From HT1-32 sp040219025 (GTDB taxonomy: Bacteria; Pseudomonadota; Alphaproteobacteria; Rhodospirillales; HT1-32): 64,000 nucleotides of DNA. Shown here in pieces: positions 16,843 to 24,844 of the stretch. The notes under the pieces were generated by a model. The model was not told where the DNA came from. It saw nothing but the letters and a program-made list of their open reading frames with translations, and did no database searches. A program made the translations under genes and the position numbers. The stretch's first letter is position 1. The number at the start of each line of letters is the position of its first letter. Location of the stretch: contig JAVJTE010000020.1 of NCBI GenBank assembly GCA_040219025.1, forward strand, positions 496,001-560,000. Direction: 5' to 3'.

Positions 16843-17733
16843 ATGCTCAGTCTGCGTCAGATCGAAATGCTCCGGGCGGTCATGCTGACCGGCTCGATCA
16901 CCCGTGCGGCGACGATGCTGAATGTCTCGCCGCCCAGCGTCAGCCGGATGCTGAAACATACGGAATCGGTTGCCGGGGTGCGGTTCTTTGAACGCGGACC
17001 GTCAGGCTTTGTGGCGACGCCAGAGGCCCGGGCCCTGCTCGGTGATCTGGAGGAAATCCATGACCGTATCGTCCGTATCAACCGCCGGATCGAGGGCGTC
17101 GGCGAGGCGACGGATGAACGGCTGGCCATCGGCACATCACCCGGACTTGGCCTGTCGGTGGCGCCGGAGGCCCTGCGGCGGCTGCATCAGGCGGCACCCA
17201 ATCTGCGGCTGTTCGTTGACACCCTGCATCTCGACGAGATCGTCCCGGCATTGCTGCTCGGGCGGGTCGATCTTGCGCTGACAATTTTTGACATGCAGGA
17301 CCCCCGGGTCACGGTCTCCCGGCTCGGGCAGGGGCGGATGATGGCGCTGGTGCCGGTGGGTCATCCGCTGGCGAACCGGGCACAGGTCGGCTTCGCCGAT
17401 CTGGCAGCCTGTCCGTTTATCGGTTTTGAAGAGCGCGCGTTTCAGCAGCAAATGATCGAGCGACTGGCGACAGAGACCGGCGTCCGGCTGTCGATTGATG
17501 TCCGGGTGCGGCTGGTGGTGACGGCCTGCTTTCTGGTGCGTCAGGGATTCGGTGTGACCCTGATGGACAGCTTCACCATTGCCGGTGATGCGGTCCCGGG
17601 GGTGGTTGCGGTGCCGCTGGCCGAAGAGATTCCGATTTCGCTGAATGTCGTTCATGCACCGGAAGCGCCGGTTTCCTTCAATGCGGAGCGGTTTCTGACC
17701 ATCGTCAGCGACCTGGCAGCAACGGTCGGCTGA
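16843..17733 (+). CDS. LysR-family regulator, probably of the TRAP/oxidoreductase operon
   Basis: A 296-residue LysR protein: N-terminal helix-turn-helix (LRQIEMLRAVMLTGSITRAA, then SPPSVSRMLKHTE) and a C-terminal periplasmic-binding-like effector domain from about residue 92. A strong GGAGGGGG ribosome site precedes the ATG. It is transcribed away from the TRAP operon, the standard arrangement for a regulator and its target, so its coinducer is likely the transported compound. Confidence 0.9.
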   Translation: MLSLRQIEMLRAVMLTGSITRAATMLNVSPPSVSRMLKHTESVAGVRFFERGPSGFVATPEARALLGDLEEIHDRIVRINRRIEGVGEATDERLAIGTSPGLGLSVAPEALRRLHQAAPNLRLFVDTLHLDEIVPALLLGRVDLALTIFDMQDPRVTVSRLGQGRMMALVPVGHPLANRAQVGFADLAACPFIGFEERAFQQQMIERLATETGVRLSIDVRVRLVVTACFLVRQGFGVTLMDSFTIAGDAVPGVVAVPLAEEIPISLNVVHAPEAPVSFNAERFLTIVSDLAATVG

Positions 17734-17742
17734 CCGCCGGGT

Positions 17743-18012
17743 TCAGGTTTTGCGGATCAGAACCCGGCGCTGCTCCGGCTGACCGGGAATTTCCTCGATG
17801 GCGAGCACGTCCCAGCCCATTTCACGGACAGACCGGGGTACGTTCTCCAGCGGCTCTCCCTGATTCAGGGTGACTTCCAGAACGTCACCGGCGGCCATCT
17901 GTTCCATCCGGAGTTTGGTCCTGACAAAGGTCATCGGGCAGATATCCGCGGTAATATCTATTCGGGCATCGACGACCGGGCCGTTGTTCTGCTGTATTGA
18001 GTGTTTTGTCAT
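17743..18012 (-). CDS. TusA/SirA-like sulfur carrier protein
   Basis: An 89-residue protein with the TusA-family motif DICPMTFVRTKLRME; the conserved Cys is residue 25, followed by Pro. TusA proteins carry persulfide sulfur for tRNA thiolation, cofactor synthesis or sulfur oxidation. Family members outside E. coli vary in role, and no partner sulfur genes are nearby. It converges on the LysR gene (9 bp) and diverges from mucR. Confidence 0.82.
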   Translation of the reverse strand: MTKHSIQQNNGPVVDARIDITADICPMTFVRTKLRMEQMAAGDVLEVTLNQGEPLENVPRSVREMGWDVLAIEEIPGQPEQRRVLIRKT

Positions 18013-18063
18013 GAAAAGGGTCTGTCGCAGATATGATAGCGAAGTAAATGTCCGGGTTTTGTA

Positions 18064-18092
18064 TTGCAGAACAGTGGGTGCATATATATATC
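18064..18092 (+). promoter_or_regulatory. possible mucR promoter
   Basis: TTGCAG, 17-bp spacer, TATATC, in a clearly AT-rich patch (CATATATATATC) ahead of mucR. MucR proteins bind AT-rich DNA with T-A steps and repress their own genes, so this patch may also be the operator. Weak consensus match. Confidence 0.35.
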
Positions 18093-18127
18093 TACTCTCA
18101 GAAATCTAAATATCCGGACAAACCTGA

Positions 18128-18547
18128 ATGACTGACGAAAATAATTCAAGTGAACTTCTGTCGCTGACCACTGATATCGTGTCGGCACATGTGTCGAACA
18201 ATACCGTTGCAGTAAATGATCTGCCGACGCTGATTCAGGAAGTATTCAAGACCCTGTCAAATGTCGGCAACACCCCCGTTGTTCCGGAACGCCCGCAGCC
18301 GGCGGTGCCGATCAAGAAGTCGATCACGCCGGATTACATCATCTGCCTTGAAGACGGCAAGCAGCTGAAGATGCTGAAGCGCCATCTCAAGACATCCTAT
18401 GACATGACACCGGATGATTACCGGGAACGCTGGGGCCTGCCCGCCGATTACCCGATGGTTGCGCCGAACTATGCCGCCCATCGCAGTAATCTGGCGAAGC
18501 AGATCGGTCTGGGAACCAAGCCGAAAGGCCGCAAGACCCGGCGCTGA
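18128..18547 (+). CDS. mucR: MucR/Ros-family transcriptional regulator
   Basis: A 139-residue Ros/MucR regulator. The DNA-binding half is unmistakable: PDYIICLEDGK from residue 68, LKMLKRHL, then DYRERWGLPADYPMVAPNYA. In this family zinc is held by Cys-x2-Cys/Asp and two His. Here Cys73, Asp76 and His86 are present, but the position four residues after His86 is Ser90 rather than His. MucR controls envelope, motility and cell-cycle genes in rhizobia, Brucella and Caulobacter. An intrinsic terminator follows immediately. Confidence 0.9.
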   Translation: MTDENNSSELLSLTTDIVSAHVSNNTVAVNDLPTLIQEVFKTLSNVGNTPVVPERPQPAVPIKKSITPDYIICLEDGKQLKMLKRHLKTSYDMTPDDYRERWGLPADYPMVAPNYAAHRSNLAKQIGLGTKPKGRKTRR

Positions 18548-18568
18548 TTCTGCGACAATAAACATCTG

Positions 18569-18600
18569 CGCCGCGGCTTGGAGCCGCGGCGTTTTCTGTT
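18569..18600 (+). terminator. intrinsic terminator after mucR
   Basis: Nine-bp perfect stem CGCCGCGGC / GCCGCGGCG with loop TTGGA, followed by TTTTCTGTTT. Confidence 0.85.
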
Positions 18601-18651
18601 TATGTTAAGGTACCGCAGGCGGATGGCGGTTGACGCAGGGGGAGGACCGGC

Positions 18652-19083
18652 ATGCAATCGGATCGAATTGAGCAGCTGTGCATCGAAAAGGGCATGAAGA
18701 TGACCGGCCAGCGCCGGATCATCGCCCGTGTTCTGTCGGAATCCGATGACCATCCGGATGTCGAGGAACTCTATCGCCGTGCGTCAAGCCACGACTCGAA
18801 CATCTCCATCGCGACGGTCTACCGGACGGTCCGCCTGTTCGAGGAAGCCGGCATTCTGGAACGTCATGAATTCCGCACCGGCGATGGCCAGACCCGGGCC
18901 CGTTATGAAGAGGCCTCTGAAGATCATCACGACCATCTGATCGACCTGAAGACCGGTGATGTCATCGAGTTTTTCAATGACGAAATCGAACGTCTGCAGG
19001 TCGAGATCGCCCGCAAGCACGGATACAAGCTGGTTGACCACCGGCTTGAACTCTATGGCGTACCGCTCAAAAAGTCGCCCTGA
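18652..19083 (+). CDS. fur: Fur-family metalloregulator
   Basis: A 143-residue Fur-family repressor. The winged helix spans residues 15-75 (SIATVYRTVRLFEEAG is the recognition region), and HHDH at 92-95 belongs to the metal-sensing site. The only Cys is residue 10, so the CxxC zinc pairs of E. coli Fur are absent, as in many alphaproteobacterial Fur/Mur proteins. Whether it senses iron or manganese is not decidable here. GGGGGAGG precedes the start closely. Gene position before the olsA/miaB run is conserved in alphaproteobacteria. Confidence 0.9.
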   Translation: MQSDRIEQLCIEKGMKMTGQRRIIARVLSESDDHPDVEELYRRASSHDSNISIATVYRTVRLFEEAGILERHEFRTGDGQTRARYEEASEDHHDHLIDLKTGDVIEFFNDEIERLQVEIARKHGYKLVDHRLELYGVPLKKSP

Positions 19084-19137
19084 TCGCTGCTGACTGTCAT
19101 CACTTTGCCGTCAAACTTTAACTGTCCTTACATTTAG

Positions 19138-19155
19138 CCGTCACGTCACTGTCGT
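19138..19155 (+). promoter_or_regulatory. Pho-box-like site upstream of olsBA
   Basis: CCGTCACgtcaCTGTCGT matches the PhoB box pattern CTGTCAT-N4-CTGTCAT at 11 of 14 defined positions with exact 11-bp spacing. Further CTGTCAT (19094-19100) and CTGTCCT (19122-19128) units lie upstream. An overlapping inverted repeat CCGTCAC...GTGACGG spans 19138-19162. PhoB control of ornithine-lipid synthesis is established in Sinorhizobium. Confidence 0.5.
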
Positions 19156-19228
19156 GTGACGGTCCTATCTTCCGGTTGATTCGCCGCCTGACCAGCAGGC
19201 TGGCGACCTGCAACCGGAAGGAAATGTC

Positions 19229-20038
19229 ATGGTCAAGGAACTGGCACAGTCTGTCGCCGGTCAACTGCAACCTGCCACTGATGGCCTCACGGTCCGGCTG
19301 GCTGAAAGCCGGGCCGAGGTCGAGGCCTGTCAGGCACTGCGCTATCAGGTGTTTCATGAGGAAATGGGTGCCCGCTCCGGCGATCTGGTCCGGCGCCGGA
19401 AACTTGATGTTGATGCCTATGATGCGGATTGCGACCATCTCGTTGCCATTGACCCGGCGCACCCCGAAAACCGGGGTATTGTCGCAACTTACCGCCTGAT
19501 CCGCCGGCATGTCGCGGAACGGGTCGGATGTTTCTACACAGCAACCGAATTCGATATCGACGGCCTGATCCGCCAGGGCGGGAACCAGCTGGAACTTGGC
19601 CGCTCCTGCGTCGGTGCGGGGCATCGCACCCGTGCCGTCATGCAGATGATGTGGCAGGGTATTGCCGGTTATGTCGCCGAACACCGTATCGATGTGATGT
19701 TCGGCTGTGCCAGCCTGCCGGGGACGGATATCGCCCGGCTGGCACCGGCTTTGTCCTATCTCCACCACAATCATCTGGCGCCGGCTGACTGGTGTCCGGT
19801 GGCCCGTGATCATGTCAGGGCACCCTTTACGCCGCTTGATGCCACGGAACTGAACGCCCGGCGGGCGTTTGCTACCCTGCCGCCGCTGCTGAAAGGCTAT
19901 CTGCGGATTGGTGGCGAGGTGGGACAGGGTGCGGTGCTGGATCATGATTTCAACACCACGGATGTTTGCCTGATCGTGCGCACGGCCACCATCACCCGGC
20001 GCTATCGCAACCATTATCTCGACCGGGGTGTGGAATGA
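19229..20038 (+). CDS. olsB: ornithine acyl-ACP N-acyltransferase OlsB
   Basis: A 269-residue GNAT-fold N-acyltransferase. OlsB joins a 3-hydroxyacyl chain from ACP to ornithine, the first step to phosphorus-free ornithine lipids. Family blocks include LRYQVFHEEMGA near residue 38-49, DVDAYDADCDHL near 64, and LELGRSCVG near 127. Normal length. The stop overlaps olsA in an ATGA junction. A Pho-box-like element lies 74 bp upstream, consistent with induction in phosphate starvation. Confidence 0.9.
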   Translation: MVKELAQSVAGQLQPATDGLTVRLAESRAEVEACQALRYQVFHEEMGARSGDLVRRRKLDVDAYDADCDHLVAIDPAHPENRGIVATYRLIRRHVAERVGCFYTATEFDIDGLIRQGGNQLELGRSCVGAGHRTRAVMQMMWQGIAGYVAEHRIDVMFGCASLPGTDIARLAPALSYLHHNHLAPADWCPVARDHVRAPFTPLDATELNARRAFATLPPLLKGYLRIGGEVGQGAVLDHDFNTTDVCLIVRTATITRRYRNHYLDRGVE

Positions 20039-20892
20039 CGCCCGTTGTCGAGACGCTGGATGACACGGGCTGGCTGGCCGGTAATACGGCAGACCGTCGT
20101 ATGGCTGGCCTGCCGCTGCATCTGCTGGCCGGCAGCCGGTTGCTCCTGATTATGGTTGTGACAGCTGTACTGACCGCCCTCTACCTGCCTGTTGCCGGGT
20201 TGCGCCGGCGGCGTCTGGCAGACCGGATATATCGCCTCTGGGCGGCGGTTGTTTGCCGGATCTGCGGATTGCGGCTGATTGTCCGGGGGCAGCCGGTGGG
20301 TGGTCCGGGGTGTCTTTATGTGGCCAACCACTGTTCCTATCTGGATATCCCGGTCTTGCGGGCAATTCTGGATGCGACCTTCGTCTCCCGGCATGATGTC
20401 TCCGGCTGGCCGGTACTGGGCCCGCTGGCCCGGATGACCGGCACCCTGTTCGTTGAGCGCCGTCCGGCGCGCAGTGGCGAGCAGGCCCGCCAGATGACCG
20501 GCCAGCTTGAAAAAGGGCAGTCGATCATTCTGTTTCCGGAAGGTACCAGCACCGACGGCAACCGGGTGCTGCCGTTCAAGAGTTCCCTGTTCGCCGCGGT
20601 TGAACGCACGCAGGGCATGACCCGGAACGTGCAGCCGGTGACCATCGCCTACACCCGTCTTTACAATCTGCCGATGTCACTGGTGGAGCGGCCGCTGTTT
20701 GCCTGGTACGGCGATATGGATCTTGCTCCGCATCTCTGGCAGTTGCTGCATATCGGTTCTGCCACGGTTGAGATAACCCTGCATCAGCCGGTCCGCCCGG
20801 AGCAGCTGGCGGATCGCAAGCTGCTTGCAGCCGACTGCCGTCAGTCAGTTGCCGAAGGTCTGCGGAAATCCCTGACGGGACGACTGGTCTGA
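20035..20892 (+). CDS. olsA: lyso-ornithine lipid O-acyltransferase OlsA (PlsC family)
   Basis: About 285 residues from the ATG coupled to the olsB stop; the open frame extends upstream inside olsB but that part is a shadow. A hydrophobic segment near residues 30-50 anchors it in the inner membrane. The acyltransferase motifs are ANHCSYLD (H-x4-D) near 98-105 and FPEGTS near 170. OlsA adds the second acyl chain to lyso-ornithine lipid; PlsC activity is the alternative, but pairing with olsB favours OlsA. Confidence 0.88.
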   Translation: MTPVVETLDDTGWLAGNTADRRMAGLPLHLLAGSRLLLIMVVTAVLTALYLPVAGLRRRRLADRIYRLWAAVVCRICGLRLIVRGQPVGGPGCLYVANHCSYLDIPVLRAILDATFVSRHDVSGWPVLGPLARMTGTLFVERRPARSGEQARQMTGQLEKGQSIILFPEGTSTDGNRVLPFKSSLFAAVERTQGMTRNVQPVTIAYTRLYNLPMSLVERPLFAWYGDMDLAPHLWQLLHIGSATVEITLHQPVRPEQLADRKLLAADCRQSVAEGLRKSLTGRLV

Positions 20893-20952
20893 CAGGGTAA
20901 CCGGAACAAGTCCGGATGATTGCCGAAAATGATCCGAAAAACGGCAGTTTGC

Positions 20953-20981
20953 TTGACAGGTAAGCGGGCAATGTTAGTTAT
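20953..20981 (+). promoter_or_regulatory. possible promoter of the miaB-phoH-ybeY-corC-lnt run
   Basis: TTGACA, 17-bp spacer, AGTTAT, about 90 bp before miaB. The -35 is perfect, the -10 weak. A small hairpin (ATCTTC/GAAGAT) follows near 20985-21000. Confidence 0.35.
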
Positions 20982-21072
20982 CGATCTTCGCTGAAGATTT
21001 GAGAGGCCGCTACCGGTCCATGTCCGACAATCGGGACGTATTCAACGCCGTGTTTTCTCGCAGGATGGTGCG

Positions 21073-22431
21073 TTGACCAAGAAGTTGTTTGTCAAAACCT
21101 ATGGCTGCCAGATGAACGTCTACGATTCTGATCGGATGACGGAACTGCTGGCCCCGCTGGGATATGCGGCTGTCGATACGGCGGCAGACGCGGACATGGT
21201 GATTCTGAACACCTGTCATATCCGGGAAAAGGCTGCTGACAAGGTTTACTCGGAGCTGGGCCGCCTGCGTGACCTGCGCCAGGAACGGACGGAGTCCGGT
21301 GCCGGTGACATGATGATCGCCGTGGCCGGTTGTGTCGCCCAGGCGGAAGGGGCGGAAGTCTTCCGCCGTGCACCCTGGGTCGATATGGTGTTCGGCCCGC
21401 AGACCTATCACCGCCTGCCCGAGATGGTTGCCCGTGCAGCCCGGCAGGGTGGCGGTGTGCTGGATACGGACTTTCCGGCGGAACCGAAATTCGACGACCT
21501 GGCCGCCCCGAAAGCCACCGGCGTGACGGCGTTCCTGACCATTCAGGAAGGCTGCGACAAGTTCTGCACTTTCTGCGTCGTGCCCTATACGCGGGGGGCC
21601 GAATATTCCCGCGCTGCCGGTCAGGTGATCGCCGAGGCCGGGGCGCTGGCCGGGCAGGGTGTGCGTGAAATCACGCTGCTCGGGCAGAACGTCAATGCCT
21701 ATCACGGTGCCGGGCCGGATGGTGGCGAATGGGGGCTGGGTCGCCTGCTCCGCGCGCTGGCGGATATCGACGGGTTGCAGCGAATTCGCTACACCACCTC
21801 GCATCCCCGCGATGTGGATGACGAACTGATCGCCGCCCATCGGGATATCGGGGCACTGATGCCCTTCCTGCATCTGCCGGTACAGTCCGGATCAGACCGT
21901 ATTCTGTCGGCAATGAACCGCCGTCACACCGCCGATGACTACCGCCGGATTGTCGACCGTCTGCGGACGGCCCGTCCGGACATGGTGCTGTCATCCGATT
22001 TCATCGTCGGCTATCCCGGCGAAAGTGACCGGGACTTCGACCAGACCCTGAAACTGATCCGCGATGTCGGTTTTGTGCAGGCTTTCTCCTTCAAATACAG
22101 CCCGCGCCCCGGCACCCCGGCAGCAGCCGACGAGATTCAGGTTGAGGAGACGGTCAAATCCGCCCGTCTGGCTGCCCTGCAGGCGGAACTGCTGGACCAG
22201 CAGACAGCCTTCAACCAGTCCTGTGTCGGCAAGGTTATGCCGGTGCTGTTTGAGAAGCCGGGACGTCATGCGGGACAGCTGGTTGGCCGGACACCTTTCC
22301 TGCAGCCGCTTTATGCAGATCTGGACGCCGACCGTATCGGCGAGATTCTGAATATCGAGATTACCACCGCCAATCCCAATTCCCTGTCCGGCAAGCTGGC
22401 CGGGGCTGACCAAGAGAGGGCATGCGCTTGA
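21073..22431 (+). CDS. miaB: tRNA-2-methylthio-N6-isopentenyladenosine synthase MiaB
   Basis: A 452-residue radical-SAM methylthiotransferase acting on A37 of tRNA. The N-terminal UPF0004 domain has three iron-sulfur cysteines (YGCQMN, LNTCHIR, AGCVAQ), the radical-SAM cluster is CDKFCTFC near 158-165, and a TRAM domain ends the protein. The start is TTG, preceded by AGGATGG; no in-frame ATG is near, and starting later would lose the first conserved strand (FVKTYGC). It overlaps phoH by ten bases. Confidence 0.96.
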   Translation: MTKKLFVKTYGCQMNVYDSDRMTELLAPLGYAAVDTAADADMVILNTCHIREKAADKVYSELGRLRDLRQERTESGAGDMMIAVAGCVAQAEGAEVFRRAPWVDMVFGPQTYHRLPEMVARAARQGGGVLDTDFPAEPKFDDLAAPKATGVTAFLTIQEGCDKFCTFCVVPYTRGAEYSRAAGQVIAEAGALAGQGVREITLLGQNVNAYHGAGPDGGEWGLGRLLRALADIDGLQRIRYTTSHPRDVDDELIAAHRDIGALMPFLHLPVQSGSDRILSAMNRRHTADDYRRIVDRLRTARPDMVLSSDFIVGYPGESDRDFDQTLKLIRDVGFVQAFSFKYSPRPGTPAAADEIQVEETVKSARLAALQAELLDQQTAFNQSCVGKVMPVLFEKPGRHAGQLVGRTPFLQPLYADLDADRIGEILNIEITTANPNSLSGKLAGADQERACA

Positions 22432-23441
22432 CCAGAGGCACTGTACGCCGGGCAGACCAGGCCGGCGACTCGGTTACCCTTGCCTTCGCTGACAACCGGT
22501 TGCTGGTCCCGCTGTTCGGGGCGCATAACCGCAATCTGGCCCGGATCGAACAACGCCTTGATGTCGCGATCAATGCCCGTGGCAACGAGGTCACCATCGC
22601 CGGTGCAGCCGGTGAGGTGGCGGTCGCCCGCGCCGCGCTGGAAAGCCTGTATGCCCGGCTGGAACGCAACGAGGAAATCGAACCCGGCGATGTCGACGCC
22701 ATGGTGCGGCTGATTGACCATGATCCGGTTGAGGCAGAGGCCGCGACCGGGCTGACCATTCGCACGCGCCGCAAGCCGGTTTCCCCCCGCACGCCGTTGC
22801 AGGCCGACTATATCCGGGCCATGCAGTCCAATGATCTGGTCTTCGGTGTCGGCCCGGCGGGGACCGGCAAGACCTATCTGGCGGTCGCCATGGCGGTGCA
22901 GATGCTGTCGACCGGCGATATCGACCGGATCATCCTGTCGCGTCCGGCGGTTGAGGCGGGCGAACGGCTGGGCTTTCTGCCCGGTGACATGAAAGAGAAA
23001 GTCGATCCCTATCTGCAGCCGCTCTATGACGGTCTGCGCGAGACATTGCGCGAGGGCGAACTGGAAAAGCGCATGGAAAGCGGTGCCATCGAGGTCGCCC
23101 CGCTGGCCTTCATGCGGGGACGCACCCTGAAGAACAGCTTTGTCATTCTGGATGAAGCCCAGAACACCACAGCGGTTCAGATGAAGATGTTCCTGACCCG
23201 GCTGGGTGAAAACTCCCGCATGGTGGTCACCGGCGATCTGAGCCAGGTCGATCTGCCGGGTAATCAGCGGTCCGGCCTTGCCGAAGCACTGGAGGTGCTG
23301 CGCGAGGTGGACTCGATTACCACGGTCAGGTTCACCGACAAGGATGTGGTGCGGCACAAGCTGGTGGCTGATATCGTCAGGGCCTATGATGCCTATGGCG
23401 CGTATAACTCCGGCAGAAGGATCGATGGTGAACAGGGCTGA
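22422..23441 (+). CDS. phoH: PhoH family ATPase
   Basis: A 339-residue PhoH-like protein. It has Walker A GPAGTGKTYLA near residues 145-155 and Walker B FVILDEAQN near 240. PhoH proteins are RNA-linked ATPases of poorly defined role, constantly found next to ybeY, which supports a job in rRNA maturation or quality control. An N-terminal KH-like region precedes the ATPase. It overlaps miaB by 10 and ybeY by 17 bases. Confidence 0.93.
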   Translation: MRLTRGTVRRADQAGDSVTLAFADNRLLVPLFGAHNRNLARIEQRLDVAINARGNEVTIAGAAGEVAVARAALESLYARLERNEEIEPGDVDAMVRLIDHDPVEAEAATGLTIRTRRKPVSPRTPLQADYIRAMQSNDLVFGVGPAGTGKTYLAVAMAVQMLSTGDIDRIILSRPAVEAGERLGFLPGDMKEKVDPYLQPLYDGLRETLREGELEKRMESGAIEVAPLAFMRGRTLKNSFVILDEAQNTTAVQMKMFLTRLGENSRMVVTGDLSQVDLPGNQRSGLAEALEVLREVDSITTVRFTDKDVVRHKLVADIVRAYDAYGAYNSGRRIDGEQG

Positions 23442-23919
23442 CATTCTGGTTCGCATCGATGACGACCACTGGACAGAACTGTCCGGCGACCCCGAAAGTC
23501 TCTGCCAGACCGCTGCCCGTGCTGCGCTGGCGGCTGCCGGCAGGGATGATGAGGTGGAAGTCAGCATTCTGCTGACCTCCGATGCGCAGGTACAGCAGCT
23601 GAACCGTGATTACCGGCATCAGGATAAACCGACAAACGTGCTGTCCTTTGCGACGGATGATGATGACAGGCGGATTCCACAGGGTGAAGCCCTGCCGCTG
23701 GGTGACATCGTCGTTGCATTCGGGACAGTCCGGCGTGAAGCAGAGAGCGCCGGTATTTCGCTCACCGATCACACCAGCCACATGATCGTGCATGGCACCC
23801 TGCATCTGCTGCATTATGATCACGAGATCGAGGAAGAAGCGGTGGAGATGGAGGCCCTGGAAACGGCTATACTGGCGCAGATGGGGATCAGTGATCCCTA
23901 TGCGCATAACGAGAACTGA
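23425..23919 (+). CDS. ybeY: endoribonuclease YbeY
   Basis: About 164 residues starting MVNRADILVRIDDD at an ATG inside the phoH end; upstream codons of the same frame are shadow. The zinc site HGTLHLLHYDH near residues 128-138 gives the three conserved His, with the usual Gly before YDH replaced by His. NRDYRHQDKPTNVLSF near 60 is also typical. YbeY matures 16S rRNA and takes part in ribosome quality control. corC follows after one base. Confidence 0.93.
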   Translation: MVNRADILVRIDDDHWTELSGDPESLCQTAARAALAAAGRDDEVEVSILLTSDAQVQQLNRDYRHQDKPTNVLSFATDDDDRRIPQGEALPLGDIVVAFGTVRREAESAGISLTDHTSHMIVHGTLHLLHYDHEIEEEAVEMEALETAILAQMGISDPYAHNEN

Positions 23920-23920
23920 T

Positions 23921-24841
23921 ATGGACGACGACAGCAAGACATCACGCACCAACGGCCATAACGGCCGTGGACGTTCCTGGAAAGGGGTCTGGCGGGCGCT
24001 GCGGCGCCGCGGCTCCGGCGAGGCAACGGTACGCGATACCCTTGAGGAGCTGATCGAGGATTTCGACGAGGATCAAGCACCGGTCGAACCGATGGAACGG
24101 CTGCTGCTGAATAATGTGCTGAATCTGCGGGACCTGACGGTTGTCGATGTCATGGTCCCCCGTGCAGATATCGTGTCTGTTGATACCGAGACCGGCATCG
24201 ATGACCTGATCGACCGTTTCAAGGCCGAGAACCACTCCCGTCTGCCGGTTTACCGCAACAGTCTCGATGACTGTATCGGCATGGTCCATATTCGTGATGT
24301 GCTGGGGGTCAGCTTTGGCAGCACGGCAGAAGACGGCGCATTCCGGTTGTCGGATATTGTCCGACCGGTGATTTTTGTCGCTCCCTCCATGCGGGTGCTC
24401 GACCTGCTGCTGGAAATGCGGGTCAAGCGCACGCATATGGCGCTGGTGGTGGATGAATATGGTGGTATTGACGGCCTGCTGACGATTGAGGATCTGGTTG
24501 AGGAGATCGTCGGCGAAATCCAGGACGAACATGACGACGAGCCGGAACCGCAGATGGTGGAACGCCCGGACGGGGCGCTGCTGGCCGATGCGCGGGTAGA
24601 GCTGGAAGAATTTGAAGACCGGTTCGGGGAGATCTTCAGCGACGACGACAAGGAAGATGTCGACACTCTCGGCGGGCTGGTGTTCTCGCTTGCCGGACGG
24701 GTTCCGGTGCGGGGCGAGCTGATAAAACACGAGAGTGGTCTGGTGTTCGAGGTTGTCGATGGTGATCCGCGACGTGTTCGCCGGCTGCGAATACGGAATA
24801 TTCCTGTACAGGACCCCGTGACCAGCCCCAGTGAAGACTAG
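23921..24841 (+). CDS. corC: CorC/TlyC-type CBS-domain protein
   Basis: About 306 residues from the ATG just after ybeY. After a basic N-terminus come two CBS domains (starting near VMVPRADIVSVD, residue 78, and VIFVAPSMRVLD, residue 152), then the CorC/HlyC C-terminal domain (DTLGGLVFSLAGRVP). No transmembrane segments are evident, so it is the cytosolic CorC form associated with magnesium/cobalt efflux, not the membrane-bound hemolysin-like form. Next to lnt, as usual in proteobacteria. Confidence 0.92.
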   Translation: MDDDSKTSRTNGHNGRGRSWKGVWRALRRRGSGEATVRDTLEELIEDFDEDQAPVEPMERLLLNNVLNLRDLTVVDVMVPRADIVSVDTETGIDDLIDRFKAENHSRLPVYRNSLDDCIGMVHIRDVLGVSFGSTAEDGAFRLSDIVRPVIFVAPSMRVLDLLLEMRVKRTHMALVVDEYGGIDGLLTIEDLVEEIVGEIQDEHDDEPEPQMVERPDGALLADARVELEEFEDRFGEIFSDDDKEDVDTLGGLVFSLAGRVPVRGELIKHESGLVFEVVDGDPRRVRRLRIRNIPVQDPVTSPSED

Positions 24842-24844
24842 GCG

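Noticed and set aside
12503..17733. Genomic island with integrase or tRNA attachment site
   Set aside because: No integrase, direct repeats or tRNA gene lies at the borders; only gene content and position suggest insertion.
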